Below are positions 56,395-64,000 of a stretch of DNA of 64,000 nucleotides, piece after piece. The stretch is from contig JAHJJX010000027.1 of assembly GCA_018822665.1 (NCBI GenBank), positions 248,001-312,000 on the forward strand, read 5' to 3'. Both the position numbers and the translations under genes were made by a program. The first letter of the stretch is position 1; each line of letters starts with the position of its first letter. The notes below the pieces were generated by a model, which did no database searches, was not told the DNA's origin, and worked only from the letters and a program-made list of their open reading frames with translations. This DNA comes from a bacterium. GTDB lineage: Bacteria > Campylobacterota > Campylobacteria > Campylobacterales > Sulfurimonadaceae.

Positions 56395-56580
56395 TTACAT
56401 CAATTCATCTGCCCTCTGAATCAAAGTTTCGGCTTCAACAAACTAATCCGGCCCCGTTTGAGCTATGCCTATGCTTAGTTTGACGTTCTCAATATTTTTG
56501 TCCGATTCATCACGCGATACATTTTTAATACTTACACCGACAACACGCAGTATCTCATCTCCTCGATAACTCATCCAATG
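56395..56580 (-). pseudogene. Decayed GGDEF (diguanylate cyclase) C-terminal fragment
   Basis: On the minus strand a continuous frame runs YRGDEILRVVGVSIKNVS, then VKLSIGIAQTGPD, an in-frame TAG, then FVEAETLIQRADELM and TAA. This matches the GGDEF motif and the following K-V-x-x-S-x-G-I-A strand of the family. The stop codon and lack of an upstream body mark it as dead. Outside the fragment, 56347-56394 and 56581-56742 show nothing I can support. This fragment and its flanks fill the 396-base gap. Confidence 0.7.
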
Positions 56581-56742
56581 GTAATCTCTCACCGGTTGAG
56601 TATGAAGAAAAAATGTTACTTAGAGAAACGGCTGCTTAGAATGTTGTATTCTGAGTATGATATAGGGTTGACAGATCACAACTCAAGAATTACTTGAATT
56701 TAGGTGCGAAAGCTGAGTGAGTTAGTAATTCTTTTGCTTTTT

Positions 56743-57591
56743 TCACACTGTCTTTTTTTTAAAAATTTTCATTACCAATATAATAACGCCGCCTAGTATA
56801 AATCCTACAAGGAGTTCATTGAGCATAACCGGAAATATTGGTATGAAATAATGATGAAAAAACTCTATATGGTGAGCCAGTATTGAACCTCCCACTAAAA
56901 GCATGGCAAATGTTCCTACCGCTCCAAGTGTTTTTATAAGTTTTGGCATTGCGCTAAGTAATACATTTCCGCTTTTTGTGTGGTTTCTTTCAATGAGCCA
57001 AAAACCGACATTGTCCATGCGTACAATCATCGCGACCAAGCCATATACCCCAAAAGTAGCTACGAGAGCCACAAATACCGTAGAAACAACCTGAATAATA
57101 AAAGGCTCGTTTATCACCGTGCCAAGGGCAATAACTACAATCTCTATGGAGAGTATAAAGTCTGTAAATACCGCTGATTTTATCTTTTTTTGCTCTATCT
57201 CTAAAATGGTTTCTGGAGTTGAATTTAAAAGCTCTTCGTTTTTTTCCTGATGATGCTTGTGAAATAAAAACTCTTCAATTTTTTCAGCACCCTCATAAAT
57301 AAGATACAAAGCACCTAGTATAAGAATATAAATAATAACACTAGGAGCAAAGGCGCTTAAAACAAATGCTACGGGCAAAATAATGGCTTTGTTTTTTAAA
57401 GAACCTTTAGTAATGGCCCAAATAATCGCTAACTCCCGCGATTGCTCAAATCCCGTAGCCTTTTGCGCATTGACCGCCAGGTCGTCACCTAAAATGGCAG
57501 CTGTTTTTTGCGTAGCAATTTTACTAGCCGCCGCAACATCATCCGCAAGCATTGCAATATCATCTAAAAGTAGAAAGATTCCTGATGCCAT
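56743..57591 (-). CDS. DUF808 family membrane protein
   Basis: A 282-residue protein with about five transmembrane helices. The N-terminus MASGIFLLLDDIAMLADDVAAASKIATQKTAAILGDD and the ALYLIYEGAEKIEEFLF segment are diagnostic of the DUF808 (YedI) family. Function unknown. It abuts the preceding 83-residue gene without a gap. Confidence 0.88.
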   Translation of the reverse strand: MASGIFLLLDDIAMLADDVAAASKIATQKTAAILGDDLAVNAQKATGFEQSRELAIIWAITKGSLKNKAIILPVAFVLSAFAPSVIIYILILGALYLIYEGAEKIEEFLFHKHHQEKNEELLNSTPETILEIEQKKIKSAVFTDFILSIEIVVIALGTVINEPFIIQVVSTVFVALVATFGVYGLVAMIVRMDNVGFWLIERNHTKSGNVLLSAMPKLIKTLGAVGTFAMLLVGGSILAHHIEFFHHYFIPIFPVMLNELLVGFILGGVIILVMKIFKKKTV

Positions 57592-57843
57592 TTAATTTTT
57601 ATCCTTTGTGTTGAGTGATTTATTCATTTGCCCGTTTCGCATCTTTATAAATGCTAAAACACCAAAGCTTACCCCTATAACGATGGAGACAACTCCCCAA
57701 AAATCCTCTCTCTCGTATGCCATAACTATCCAGCAGATATCTGCAAATAAATAGACGATGACAGCTTCATAAATCTTGCCTCTAAAAGTCAGATAAGCAC
57801 CTATATTTAAAAGTATCCCGCCGATAAGCGCATAAGAAATCAT
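57592..57843 (-). CDS. Small membrane protein of unknown function
   Basis: An 83-residue protein with three hydrophobic stretches (about 2-20, 24-42, 48-66) and a short polar tail. No family is recognised. It overlaps the MFS stop by 4 bases, so it is probably expressed with it. Confidence 0.65.
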   Translation of the reverse strand: MISYALIGGILLNIGAYLTFRGKIYEAVIVYLFADICWIVMAYEREDFWGVVSIVIGVSFGVLAFIKMRNGQMNKSLNTKDKN

Positions 57844-59045
57844 GAGGCTTCCTTAATATTTTTTGTTTTTAAAATCCATGCAAAATAAATTGCACCGATA
57901 ATAAATCCCAAGCCCAGCAAAACCGTTATAAACTCAAGAGAATAATTCCTGCTTGCCAATTCACCTATTATCAAAGAGGTAAACGTTGCAAAAGTTAGAA
58001 AAAGCATATCATTATAAGCAACGATTCTCCCGTAATATTTTTGCTCAATATTTTTTTGAAGCAGAGTGTAGGTATAGGACCAAAGCGTTGTAGTGAAAAA
58101 TCCTACGATGATACTCGCAAAAATCGAAAGATAAAAATTACTCATCATGATGGCCCACAGCCAAATCGCAAATGCTTGAAAAATAAAAAGATAAACTAAC
58201 CTTTTATTATTTATCCAGTTACCGAGTATTAAGGGACCTATCACAAGACCAAGGGCTCTTGATGCATGCATAAGTCCAAGTGCCAAAGAAGTTGCCATCA
58301 GAGAAGCATAATATTTATCTACCATCAAAGCGACAAGAGCATCAAAAGCGGTAAGTCCTACAAAAGCATGCATCAGCATCAAATGCATGGCATGTGGAAA
58401 TCTTTTCAAGTATCTAAAAGTATCTCGCATCATCTGAAATAAATTTTCCTGCCCCTTGATAAACTCCACTTTAATCTCTAAACCATACAATAAATAAAAA
58501 CCTGCGACAAACATCAAAGCATCAAGAATGAAGGCTATTTTTATACCAAGCATATACACTACAAATCCGCTTGTAGCCATCCCTATTGTGTACGAAAATG
58601 ACCAGATGATAGAATGTATTTCATTTGCTTTTTGTAATTTATCGCCATGAAGAAGCTTCGGCAAAAGTGACATTTCGGTAGTAAAATAAAAACTAGCCGC
58701 CGCCATACGTATAAAAATTAAACTAAACAATAACCACAGATGGGAGATATCATTTACAAAAAGTAAAAAAAAGGTTGAAAAAATTTCAATTGTGATGAGA
58801 ATCAACATAAGGTTCTTAGGTTTTACGCTGTCGATGACAGAGCCTGAAAAAGGGGCTTGAATAATCCCCGCTATAAAGTGCAAAGCTGCCGTAAAAGCAA
58901 TCACTTGGGCTGAAACATTTAAATTCAGCAAAAGTGTATAAATGGCAATATTGCTAAACCAGGTACCAAAGTAAGTGATAAGTTGTATAAAAGATAATTT
59001 TCTTAAAATCTCTTCTGATTTTAATAATTGTATATAGGGATTCAT
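57840..59045 (-). CDS. MFS transporter
   Basis: A 401-residue protein with twelve predicted transmembrane helices in two halves. The loop sequences after helix 2 and helix 8 resemble the small-molecule and siderophore efflux branch (MFS_3-like, ENTS type). Substrate unknown. It carries the only GGCATGTGGA repeat found outside the 16.7-42.9 kb block (58389). Confidence 0.85.
   Translation of the reverse strand: MNPYIQLLKSEEILRKLSFIQLITYFGTWFSNIAIYTLLLNLNVSAQVIAFTAALHFIAGIIQAPFSGSVIDSVKPKNLMLILITIEIFSTFFLLFVNDISHLWLLFSLIFIRMAAASFYFTTEMSLLPKLLHGDKLQKANEIHSIIWSFSYTIGMATSGFVVYMLGIKIAFILDALMFVAGFYLLYGLEIKVEFIKGQENLFQMMRDTFRYLKRFPHAMHLMLMHAFVGLTAFDALVALMVDKYYASLMATSLALGLMHASRALGLVIGPLILGNWINNKRLVYLFIFQAFAIWLWAIMMSNFYLSIFASIIVGFFTTTLWSYTYTLLQKNIEQKYYGRIVAYNDMLFLTFATFTSLIIGELASRNYSLEFITVLLGLGFIIGAIYFAWILKTKNIKEAS
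58389..58398 (+). repeat. GGCATGTGGA repeat (in MFS gene)
   Basis: ATGGCATGTGGAAATC; it reads PHA in RFPHAMHL of the transporter. Confidence 0.78.
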
Positions 59046-59116
59046 ACGTGCAAGATTATCATAAAAACAGAGACAATATATACACGAAATGAAAACTTTT
59101 TATGAAGAAACAAAAT

Positions 59117-60853
59117 TTATTCTTCTGCAAATCCGCCCCAAAGACCCTCAAAAAAATATCTGGCATTTTTTCCAAGCGTTTGCGTACGGTATCCGCCCTC
59201 TTGCACCACAAGCGTAGGAATTTTAAGTTCTCCGATAAGACGGCCGATTGCTTTAAAGTCCTCAGCCTCATTTGACCATGTTCCTGTCGGATCTGCTTTT
59301 GCGGTATCTAGCCCAAGCGAAATGACAAGATACAAAGGGTTAAATTTAATTATTTGTTTTAATGCGCTTATAAGCGTACGGCGATACTGTTCCGGAGTCG
59401 TATGTTCTGGCAGAGGATAATTAATATTGAATCCTTCCCCCTCTTTTTCTCCACGCTCATCTTTAAATCCTGCAAAGTGCGGATATGCAAATTTCGGGTC
59501 ACCGTGAATAGAAATCGTAAGGACATCGCTTCTCTCATAAAAAATATCCTGTGTTCCGTTTCCGTGATGAAAATCCACATCCAAAACTGCCACTTTTCCA
59601 AAGCCGCTTAAATGATGCGCCGCTACTGCAGCGGAGTTAAAATAGCAAAATCCGCCTAAGGTTCTACGCTCTGCATGATGCCCTGGCGGTCTCACCAGCG
59701 CATAGGCAATGTGTGCTCCGCTAAGAACAGAGTCTGCCGCTGTCACGGCACAATCCACTGCTCCACGCGCTGCTTTATAAGCATTTTCATTAAGAGGAGT
59801 AAATGTATCTAAGGCATAATATCCGATTTGCAACTCAATATCTTTTGGCGGCCGCGCCAAATTTCTGATTGGAAAAACAATAGGATAAATAGATGTTCCG
59901 GGTTCTATAACCTCGCACGCACGGCGAAGATAATCAACATAAGCACCCATGTGCACCTGTTTAAGGAGTTTATCGCTTGCTTTTTTTGGCTGAACTCTTA
60001 AAAAAAGCCCTGTTTTTTCCAAGGATTCCAGTATGATAGGAAGGCGCACGGGAGCTTCGACATAACCCAGCTCTTGTACATGGTGGATATCATGCCCTTC
60101 ATTGACTACTAGAGTGATTTTTTCTCTATCTTTGAGTGCCACTTTAACTATACTCGGCTTTTTAATATATTTTGGTGCGCGGCACACAAACTCTTCATCT
60201 TTAAAAGAACGCACAACTTCAGCTATCTGTGATTTTGGGATTAAGTCCCCATACTTGCGCTCAAGAATAGCCCCAACTATTTTATGCCCCAATTTTTGCT
60301 CTATAGGATAATTTTGCCCAAGTTTATCCATCAACAGATAATAAAGGTCTTTATCACCTGGATTTACGGGAGAAGCATACACATTATTTAAAATTGGATA
60401 AACACCGTAACGCTCATAAAATTTCAGACGTGCGCTATTTTGTTTGAGTATAGTTTCATCTTTTATTACAGAAGCATCATCAATAGAACATTCAAAAAAC
60501 AAGCCTTTAACTTTAAGAAGCAGACATTCTTCCCTGATATATTCATACAAGGCGCTGCCTATTCCCCCTCCTGTCTTTCCTGGTGCAGCTGAAATGAGTT
60601 CAAGATAGGCAATTTTTATATCCGGCATGTGCAGTAACATTGCAAAGCCCTTTACTTTGCCAAGGTTGTTTTCTACGACAAAAAGGATTGAGCGATACCT
60701 ATATTTCATTGGGTCGTTAAGCTGCAAAGATATTTTTACAAGCTCCTCTTTACGTGCGCAAGGAAATTGTTTTTTTATGATTTCACGCACCTGATTTATC
60801 GTGCTTTGATTCGCAAGGGAAGTATTGTCAAGTATTTTTCTAATTCTAAACAT
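59117..60853 (-). CDS. GNAT acetyltransferase-histone deacetylase family fusion
   Basis: A 578-residue protein. The N-terminal third (about 1-180) has the GNAT acetyl-CoA-binding loop in APGKTGGGIGSALYEYI (residues 90-106). The C-terminal part (about 245-578) is a histone-deacetylase/acetylpolyamine amidohydrolase domain with RPPGHHAE (about 387-394), DVDFHHGNGT (about 424-433), and the HGDPKF and GGYRTQTLG loops for zinc and catalysis. One polypeptide therefore combines acetyl transfer and removal. It stands alone on the minus strand. Confidence 0.9.
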   Translation of the reverse strand: MFRIRKILDNTSLANQSTINQVREIIKKQFPCARKEELVKISLQLNDPMKYRYRSILFVVENNLGKVKGFAMLLHMPDIKIAYLELISAAPGKTGGGIGSALYEYIREECLLLKVKGLFFECSIDDASVIKDETILKQNSARLKFYERYGVYPILNNVYASPVNPGDKDLYYLLMDKLGQNYPIEQKLGHKIVGAILERKYGDLIPKSQIAEVVRSFKDEEFVCRAPKYIKKPSIVKVALKDREKITLVVNEGHDIHHVQELGYVEAPVRLPIILESLEKTGLFLRVQPKKASDKLLKQVHMGAYVDYLRRACEVIEPGTSIYPIVFPIRNLARPPKDIELQIGYYALDTFTPLNENAYKAARGAVDCAVTAADSVLSGAHIAYALVRPPGHHAERRTLGGFCYFNSAAVAAHHLSGFGKVAVLDVDFHHGNGTQDIFYERSDVLTISIHGDPKFAYPHFAGFKDERGEKEGEGFNINYPLPEHTTPEQYRRTLISALKQIIKFNPLYLVISLGLDTAKADPTGTWSNEAEDFKAIGRLIGELKIPTLVVQEGGYRTQTLGKNARYFFEGLWGGFAEE

Positions 60854-61040
60854 GGAGGCTCTGCCTTATTTTCAAATACACTATTGTAACTGAAATGAAT
60901 GAATGAATAAAAAAAGTTAAGAACTCAAATCGCTAGTTATTTTTCATTCTCAGGCAACTTAAAAAAGCAATTTATAGAGAAAAAAGCTACCGAAAAGCAA
61001 AATTTAATTAAAAACCGTTTATTGAAATATAAATTTTTGT

Positions 61041-61067
61041 TAAAGTAATTTTTTTTTCAGTCGATAC
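61041..61067 (+). promoter_or_regulatory. Sigma-28 (FliA) promoter of flaG
   Basis: TAAA (61041-61044), 15 bases, then GTCGATAC (61060-61067), close to the epsilonproteobacterial FliA consensus TAAA-N15-GCCGATAA. It lies 40 bases before the flaG start and matches a late flagellar gene. The rest of the 254-base gap (60854-61107) is AT-rich with nothing else I can support. Confidence 0.75.
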
Positions 61068-61107
61068 TTGCTTTAATACTATTATTCTTCAAAGTAAGGA
61101 GCAAGTC

Positions 61108-61512
61108 ATGGATGGCATAGCGAATGTTGCAAGGCAACAACAGTCTCAAATAGGTTCTAGTGAGTCTCAAGGAAGAGAGTTACAGGCGTCGCAGCAGTCT
61201 CAACAGGTTCAACAAACAAAATTCCAAAAGAATGACGTTGTTAAAGAGATGCAGCAAGAAGTTTCAAAAAGCAGTGACAAAATAAACTCGAAGGAGCAAA
61301 TGCAGGATTTGGTTGATCAACTCAATAAAGCCATGGCACCTATGAGTACGAATCTAAAGTTTGGTTTTGATAATTCTGATGAAGTTTTTTTTGTTTCAGT
61401 TATAGAAGCGCAAACAAATAAGATGATAAGAAGATTTCCTGCAGAAAAAGCTATGGATTTTCTTCCAAAGATGCAAGAAGTAACCGGAATGCTATTTGAC
61501 TCAAAAGGGTGA
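61108..61512 (+). CDS. flaG: FlaG-family flagellar protein
   Basis: A 134-residue protein with a Gln-rich N-terminal half and a C-terminal FlaG domain (LVDQLNKAMAPMSTNLKFGFDNSDEVFFVSVIEAQTNKMIRRFPAEKAMDFLPKMQEVTGMLFD). FlaG limits flagellar filament length in several bacteria. AAGGAGCAAG precedes the ATG. It is transcribed from a sigma-28 promoter. Confidence 0.9.
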   Translation: MDGIANVARQQQSQIGSSESQGRELQASQQSQQVQQTKFQKNDVVKEMQQEVSKSSDKINSKEQMQDLVDQLNKAMAPMSTNLKFGFDNSDEVFFVSVIEAQTNKMIRRFPAEKAMDFLPKMQEVTGMLFDSKG

Positions 61513-61528
61513 AATGACACCCTTTTGA
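61501..61528 (+). terminator. Hairpin after flaG
   Basis: Perfect 11-base arms TCAAAAGGGTG and CACCCTTTTGA are separated by AAATGA and overlap the flaG stop codon. The U tract after the stem is weak. It separates flaG from argG. Confidence 0.7.
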
Positions 61529-61669
61529 CAAGCAAGCAGTATATTTGCATTTCACTCTGCGTTACACATTATTCTTAAATTTCAAATGTTTAGGCTTTTT
61601 ACTAACCCTCTTTTAATCTCTTTTATAGTAAAATCGCGCTAATTATTTTGCACAAAAAAGGTTTTTTAC

Positions 61670-62884
61670 ATGAAAAAAAATGTTAAAAAAGTAGTTTTAG
61701 CCTATTCTGGTGGATTAGACACAAGTGTTATATTAAAATGGTTACAAGACGAGTATAACTGCGAAGTTGTAACTTTTACTGCTGACCTTGGTCAGGGCGA
61801 GGAAGTTGAGCCGGCTCGTCTAAAAGCGCTTGCACTCGGCATTAAACCTGAAAATATTTTTATTGATGACTTAAGAGAAGAATTTGTAAAAGATTATGTT
61901 TTCCCTATGTTTAGAGCAAACGCGATATACGAAGGTGAATATCTTCTAGGAACTTCAATAGCCAGACCGCTCATCGCTAAGAGACAAGCAGAAATTGCTA
62001 AAATAACAGGTGCCGATGCAGTGAGCCACGGAGCCACAGGAAAAGGGAATGATCAAGTTAGATTTGAGATGGGCTACCTGGGCCAAGATTCTACCTTAAC
62101 CATTATTGCTCCATGGAGAGAATGGGATTTAAACTCGAGAGAAAAACTTTTAGCGTATGCTGAAGAACACGGAATCCAAATAGAAAGAAAAGGAAAAAAA
62201 TCCCCTTATTCTACGGATGCAAACTTGCTTCACATCTCTTACGAGGGTGGTATTTTAGAAGATCCAAATGCAGAACCTGAAGACAGTATGTGGTTATGGA
62301 CAACAAAACCTGAAGATGCTCCCGATACTGCCGAGTACATCGAACTTGGATATCAAAACGGAAATCCTGTATCTTTAAACGGTGAAGAATTAAGTCCTGC
62401 TACTATGCTCACAACTTTAAATATAATTGCCGGAAAACACGGTATAGGGCGTGCTGACATAGTAGAAAATAGATTTGTAGGTATGAAAAGTCGCGGATGT
62501 TATGAAACTCCAGGCGGAACAATTATGTTAAAAGCCCACAGAGCTATAGAGTCTATTACGCTTGACCGCGAAGCGGCGCACTTAAAAGATGAGCTCATGC
62601 CGCGCTATGCTAAACTTATTTACAACGGTTTTTGGTTCGCACCCGAGAGAGAGATGCTTCAAGCTGCAATCGATAAAACGCAAGAGTTTGTAGACGGAAC
62701 GGTGAGATTGAAACTTTACAAAGGAAATGTAACCGTAGTTGGACGTGCATCTAAAAATTCACTTTTTAATCCAGAATATTGTACTTTTGAAGAAGATTCA
62801 GTTTATGACCAAAAAGATGCGGCCGGATTTATTAAACTGAATGCTTTGCGATTTATAATTGCAGGCAAAGCTAGAAAAAAATAA
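61670..62884 (+). CDS. argG: Argininosuccinate synthase ArgG
   Basis: Seventh step of arginine synthesis: citrulline, aspartate and ATP give argininosuccinate. The N-terminal P-loop-like [18 protein letters not shown], the [10 protein letters not shown] motif and the [11 protein letters not shown] motif are present. At 404 residues it is full length. A TATAGT box at about 61624 may be its -10. Confidence 0.97.
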   Translation: MKKNVKKVVLAYSGGLDTSVILKWLQDEYNCEVVTFTADLGQGEEVEPARLKALALGIKPENIFIDDLREEFVKDYVFPMFRANAIYEGEYLLGTSIARPLIAKRQAEIAKITGADAVSHGATGKGNDQVRFEMGYLGQDSTLTIIAPWREWDLNSREKLLAYAEEHGIQIERKGKKSPYSTDANLLHISYEGGILEDPNAEPEDSMWLWTTKPEDAPDTAEYIELGYQNGNPVSLNGEELSPATMLTTLNIIAGKHGIGRADIVENRFVGMKSRGCYETPGGTIMLKAHRAIESITLDREAAHLKDELMPRYAKLIYNGFWFAPEREMLQAAIDKTQEFVDGTVRLKLYKGNVTVVGRASKNSLFNPEYCTFEEDSVYDQKDAAGFIKLNALRFIIAGKARKK

Positions 62885-62906
62885 TATCAATCATAAGGAA
62901 AACAAG

Positions 62907-63644
62907 GTGAGTATAATTAAAATAGATATGAATTCAGATGAGTTTCAAGCCGAACTTGAGAAAACCATTAAATTTACAGATAAAGTAATTAAACAATTTA
63001 ACTGGGAATACAATCCTCAAGAAGAGATAAACGAAGGTGTTCAGCTAGGTCTTGCTCGCAACAAGATGATGTATAACAAAAGATTTTGCCCTTGTTTTAT
63101 GGTAGAAGTTGTTGATGAAAAACCTAAAAGTGTTGAAGATAGAATTTGTCCTTGCAAGCCGGCTTTAGAAAAAGAGATTCCAGAAGATGGTGTATGCCAC
63201 TGTCAAATTTTCTGTACTCCGGAATTCGCAGCCAACAAGCGAATAGAACTTGGTATGGAAGAAGCTGTGCATCAACATTCTCGCGGCTTGACACAAGAAG
63301 AGTGCGCAATGCTAGTAAATCAAAAAGAGTTAGACGGTGATGAGCTGGAAGCTCTTATTGAAGCGCGTGCACTTGGTATGGTTAACTTTAAACTTGTAGA
63401 CGTTCGTGAGCACATGGAATGGCAAATGGGCCATATTAAAGGTGCTGACTCTCTTGTACCTACAAGCAGCTTTTTCCAAACACTTGATGAGGCGAAACTG
63501 GATAAAAATGAAAATATCATTCTCTACTGCCATGTGGGAAGCAGAAGTGCGCACTGTTCAAGAATTTTAACGGATATGGGCTATAAAAAAGTAGGAAATC
63601 TAACGCACGGTATAGTTTCTTATAGTGGTCAAAAACAAAGATAA
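62907..63644 (+). CDS. Ferredoxin-thioredoxin reductase catalytic domain fused to rhodanese
   Basis: A 245-residue protein. Residues about 12-115 match the catalytic subunit of ferredoxin-thioredoxin reductase: three cysteine pairs CPC (61-63), CPC (81-83) and CHC (97-99) in the family order, able to hold a [4Fe-4S] cluster beside a redox disulfide. A linker leads to a C-terminal rhodanese-like domain (about 150-245) with active cysteine C208 in YCHVGSRS. The start is GTG 62907 after AAGGAA. It lies 22 bases after argG and before rplI. Roles in thiol or sulfane-sulfur redox are inferred. Confidence 0.88.
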   Translation: MSIIKIDMNSDEFQAELEKTIKFTDKVIKQFNWEYNPQEEINEGVQLGLARNKMMYNKRFCPCFMVEVVDEKPKSVEDRICPCKPALEKEIPEDGVCHCQIFCTPEFAANKRIELGMEEAVHQHSRGLTQEECAMLVNQKELDGDELEALIEARALGMVNFKLVDVREHMEWQMGHIKGADSLVPTSSFFQTLDEAKLDKNENIILYCHVGSRSAHCSRILTDMGYKKVGNLTHGIVSYSGQKQR

Positions 63645-63664
63645 CAATAAAAGGATAAGCTTAG

Positions 63665-64000
63665 ATGAAAGTATTACTGATTAAAGATGTAAAAGGCCTT
63701 GGCAAAATTGGTGAGGTAAAAGAAGTAAAAGACGGTTATGGGAAAAATTTTCTAATAGGAAAAGGTTTTGCAAAACATGCCACTTCTGAAATCTTGGCAC
63801 AACACACAAAAGATGAAAAAAACAAAGCCGCTCATGAAGCCGCAGAACTTGCAGCTTTAAAAGAGCTGGCAGTTAAACTTGATAAACTTGAAATCATTAT
63901 AACAAAGAAAATGGGAGACAATGGCCATCTGTTTGGTTCCATCACAAAAGATGAAGTTGCACATGCCCTCTTTGATCAACATGGCGTCGAAATTGACAAA
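63665..64000 (+). CDS. rplI: 50S ribosomal protein L9, N-terminal part (gene cut by window end)
   Basis: The frame starts at ATG 63665 after AAAGGA and remains open to the window end (112 codons). [31 protein letters not shown] is the conserved N-terminal rRNA-binding domain of L9; the start of the C-terminal domain ([13 protein letters not shown]) follows. Certain apart from truncation. Confidence 0.97.
   Translation, partial: MKVLLIKDVKGLGKIGEVKEVKDGYGKNFLIGKGFAKHATSEILAQHTKDEKNKAAHEAAELAALKELAVKLDKLEIIITKKMGDNGHLFGSITKDEVAHALFDQHGVEIDK

Noticed and set aside
60854-61040. Riboswitch or small RNA before flaG
   Set aside because: The region is AT-rich with no stable stem or known consensus that I can see.

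Overview
The window looks like a chromosomal segment of a Campylobacterota (epsilonproteobacterial) chemolithotroph, most like Sulfurimonas and its relatives. The evidence is AT-rich DNA, a Sec-dependent nitrous oxide reductase with a fused C-terminal cytochrome c domain, the clade II order nosZ-B-D-G-C1-C2-H-F-(nosL)-Y-L, a sigma-28-type flaG promoter, and familiar epsilonproteobacterial gene neighbours. No rRNA, tRNA, insertion sequence, CRISPR array or prophage was seen.

Layout. 1-2.1 kb: the end of ftsA, then ftsZ and a small J-domain protein. 2.2-4.3 kb: an operon of a secreted protein, a Crp/Fnr regulator and a two-TM sensor-like protein. 4.45-15.1 kb: nosZ and the nos maturation and electron-transfer genes, ending with a PAS protein. 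Three promoters here (before the regulator operon, nosZ and nosB) each carry a perfect TTGAY-N4-RTCAA palindrome at the same distance from the -10 box, so they probably form one regulon. 15.4-20.2 kb (minus strand): a NosL lipoprotein, then an operon of a two-domain NosL protein, a small membrane protein, a MacB/FtsX-like permease, its ATPase and a cysteine-bearing membrane protein. This is an uncharacterised candidate copper or NosZ-maturation export system.

20.3-42.9 kb: mostly minus-strand housekeeping genes (prmC, M48 protease, transporter, gpsA, K+ channel, gatB, atpB, truD, ribF, tlyA, ligA, GGDEF/EAL protein, MATE pump) with three cytochrome or accessory genes. 43.7-56.3 kb: a compact plus-strand chemosensory operon (unknown protein, HEAT-repeat protein, CheR, two CheY-like regulators, CheA, a CheW with an inserted CZB domain, a STAS-like protein, ParA, PAS protein, a soluble receptor with two signalling tips, a triple CheW, CheB). 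56.4-60.9 kb: a decayed GGDEF fragment, a DUF808 protein, an MFS transporter and a GNAT-deacetylase fusion. 61-64 kb: flaG, argG, a ferredoxin-thioredoxin-reductase/rhodanese fusion and the start of rplI.

The strongest unexplained signal is a DNA-level repeat. The 10-mer GGCATGTGGA (usual form TTGGCATGTGGAA) occurs 18 times on either strand, where about 0.1 would be expected by chance. It is used in several reading frames, appears twice as a perfect inverted pair, is dense between 16.7 and 42.9 kb (about one per 1.5 kb), and is absent from the nos and chemosensory blocks. This is the behaviour of a DNA uptake sequence, and I know of none described for this phylum.
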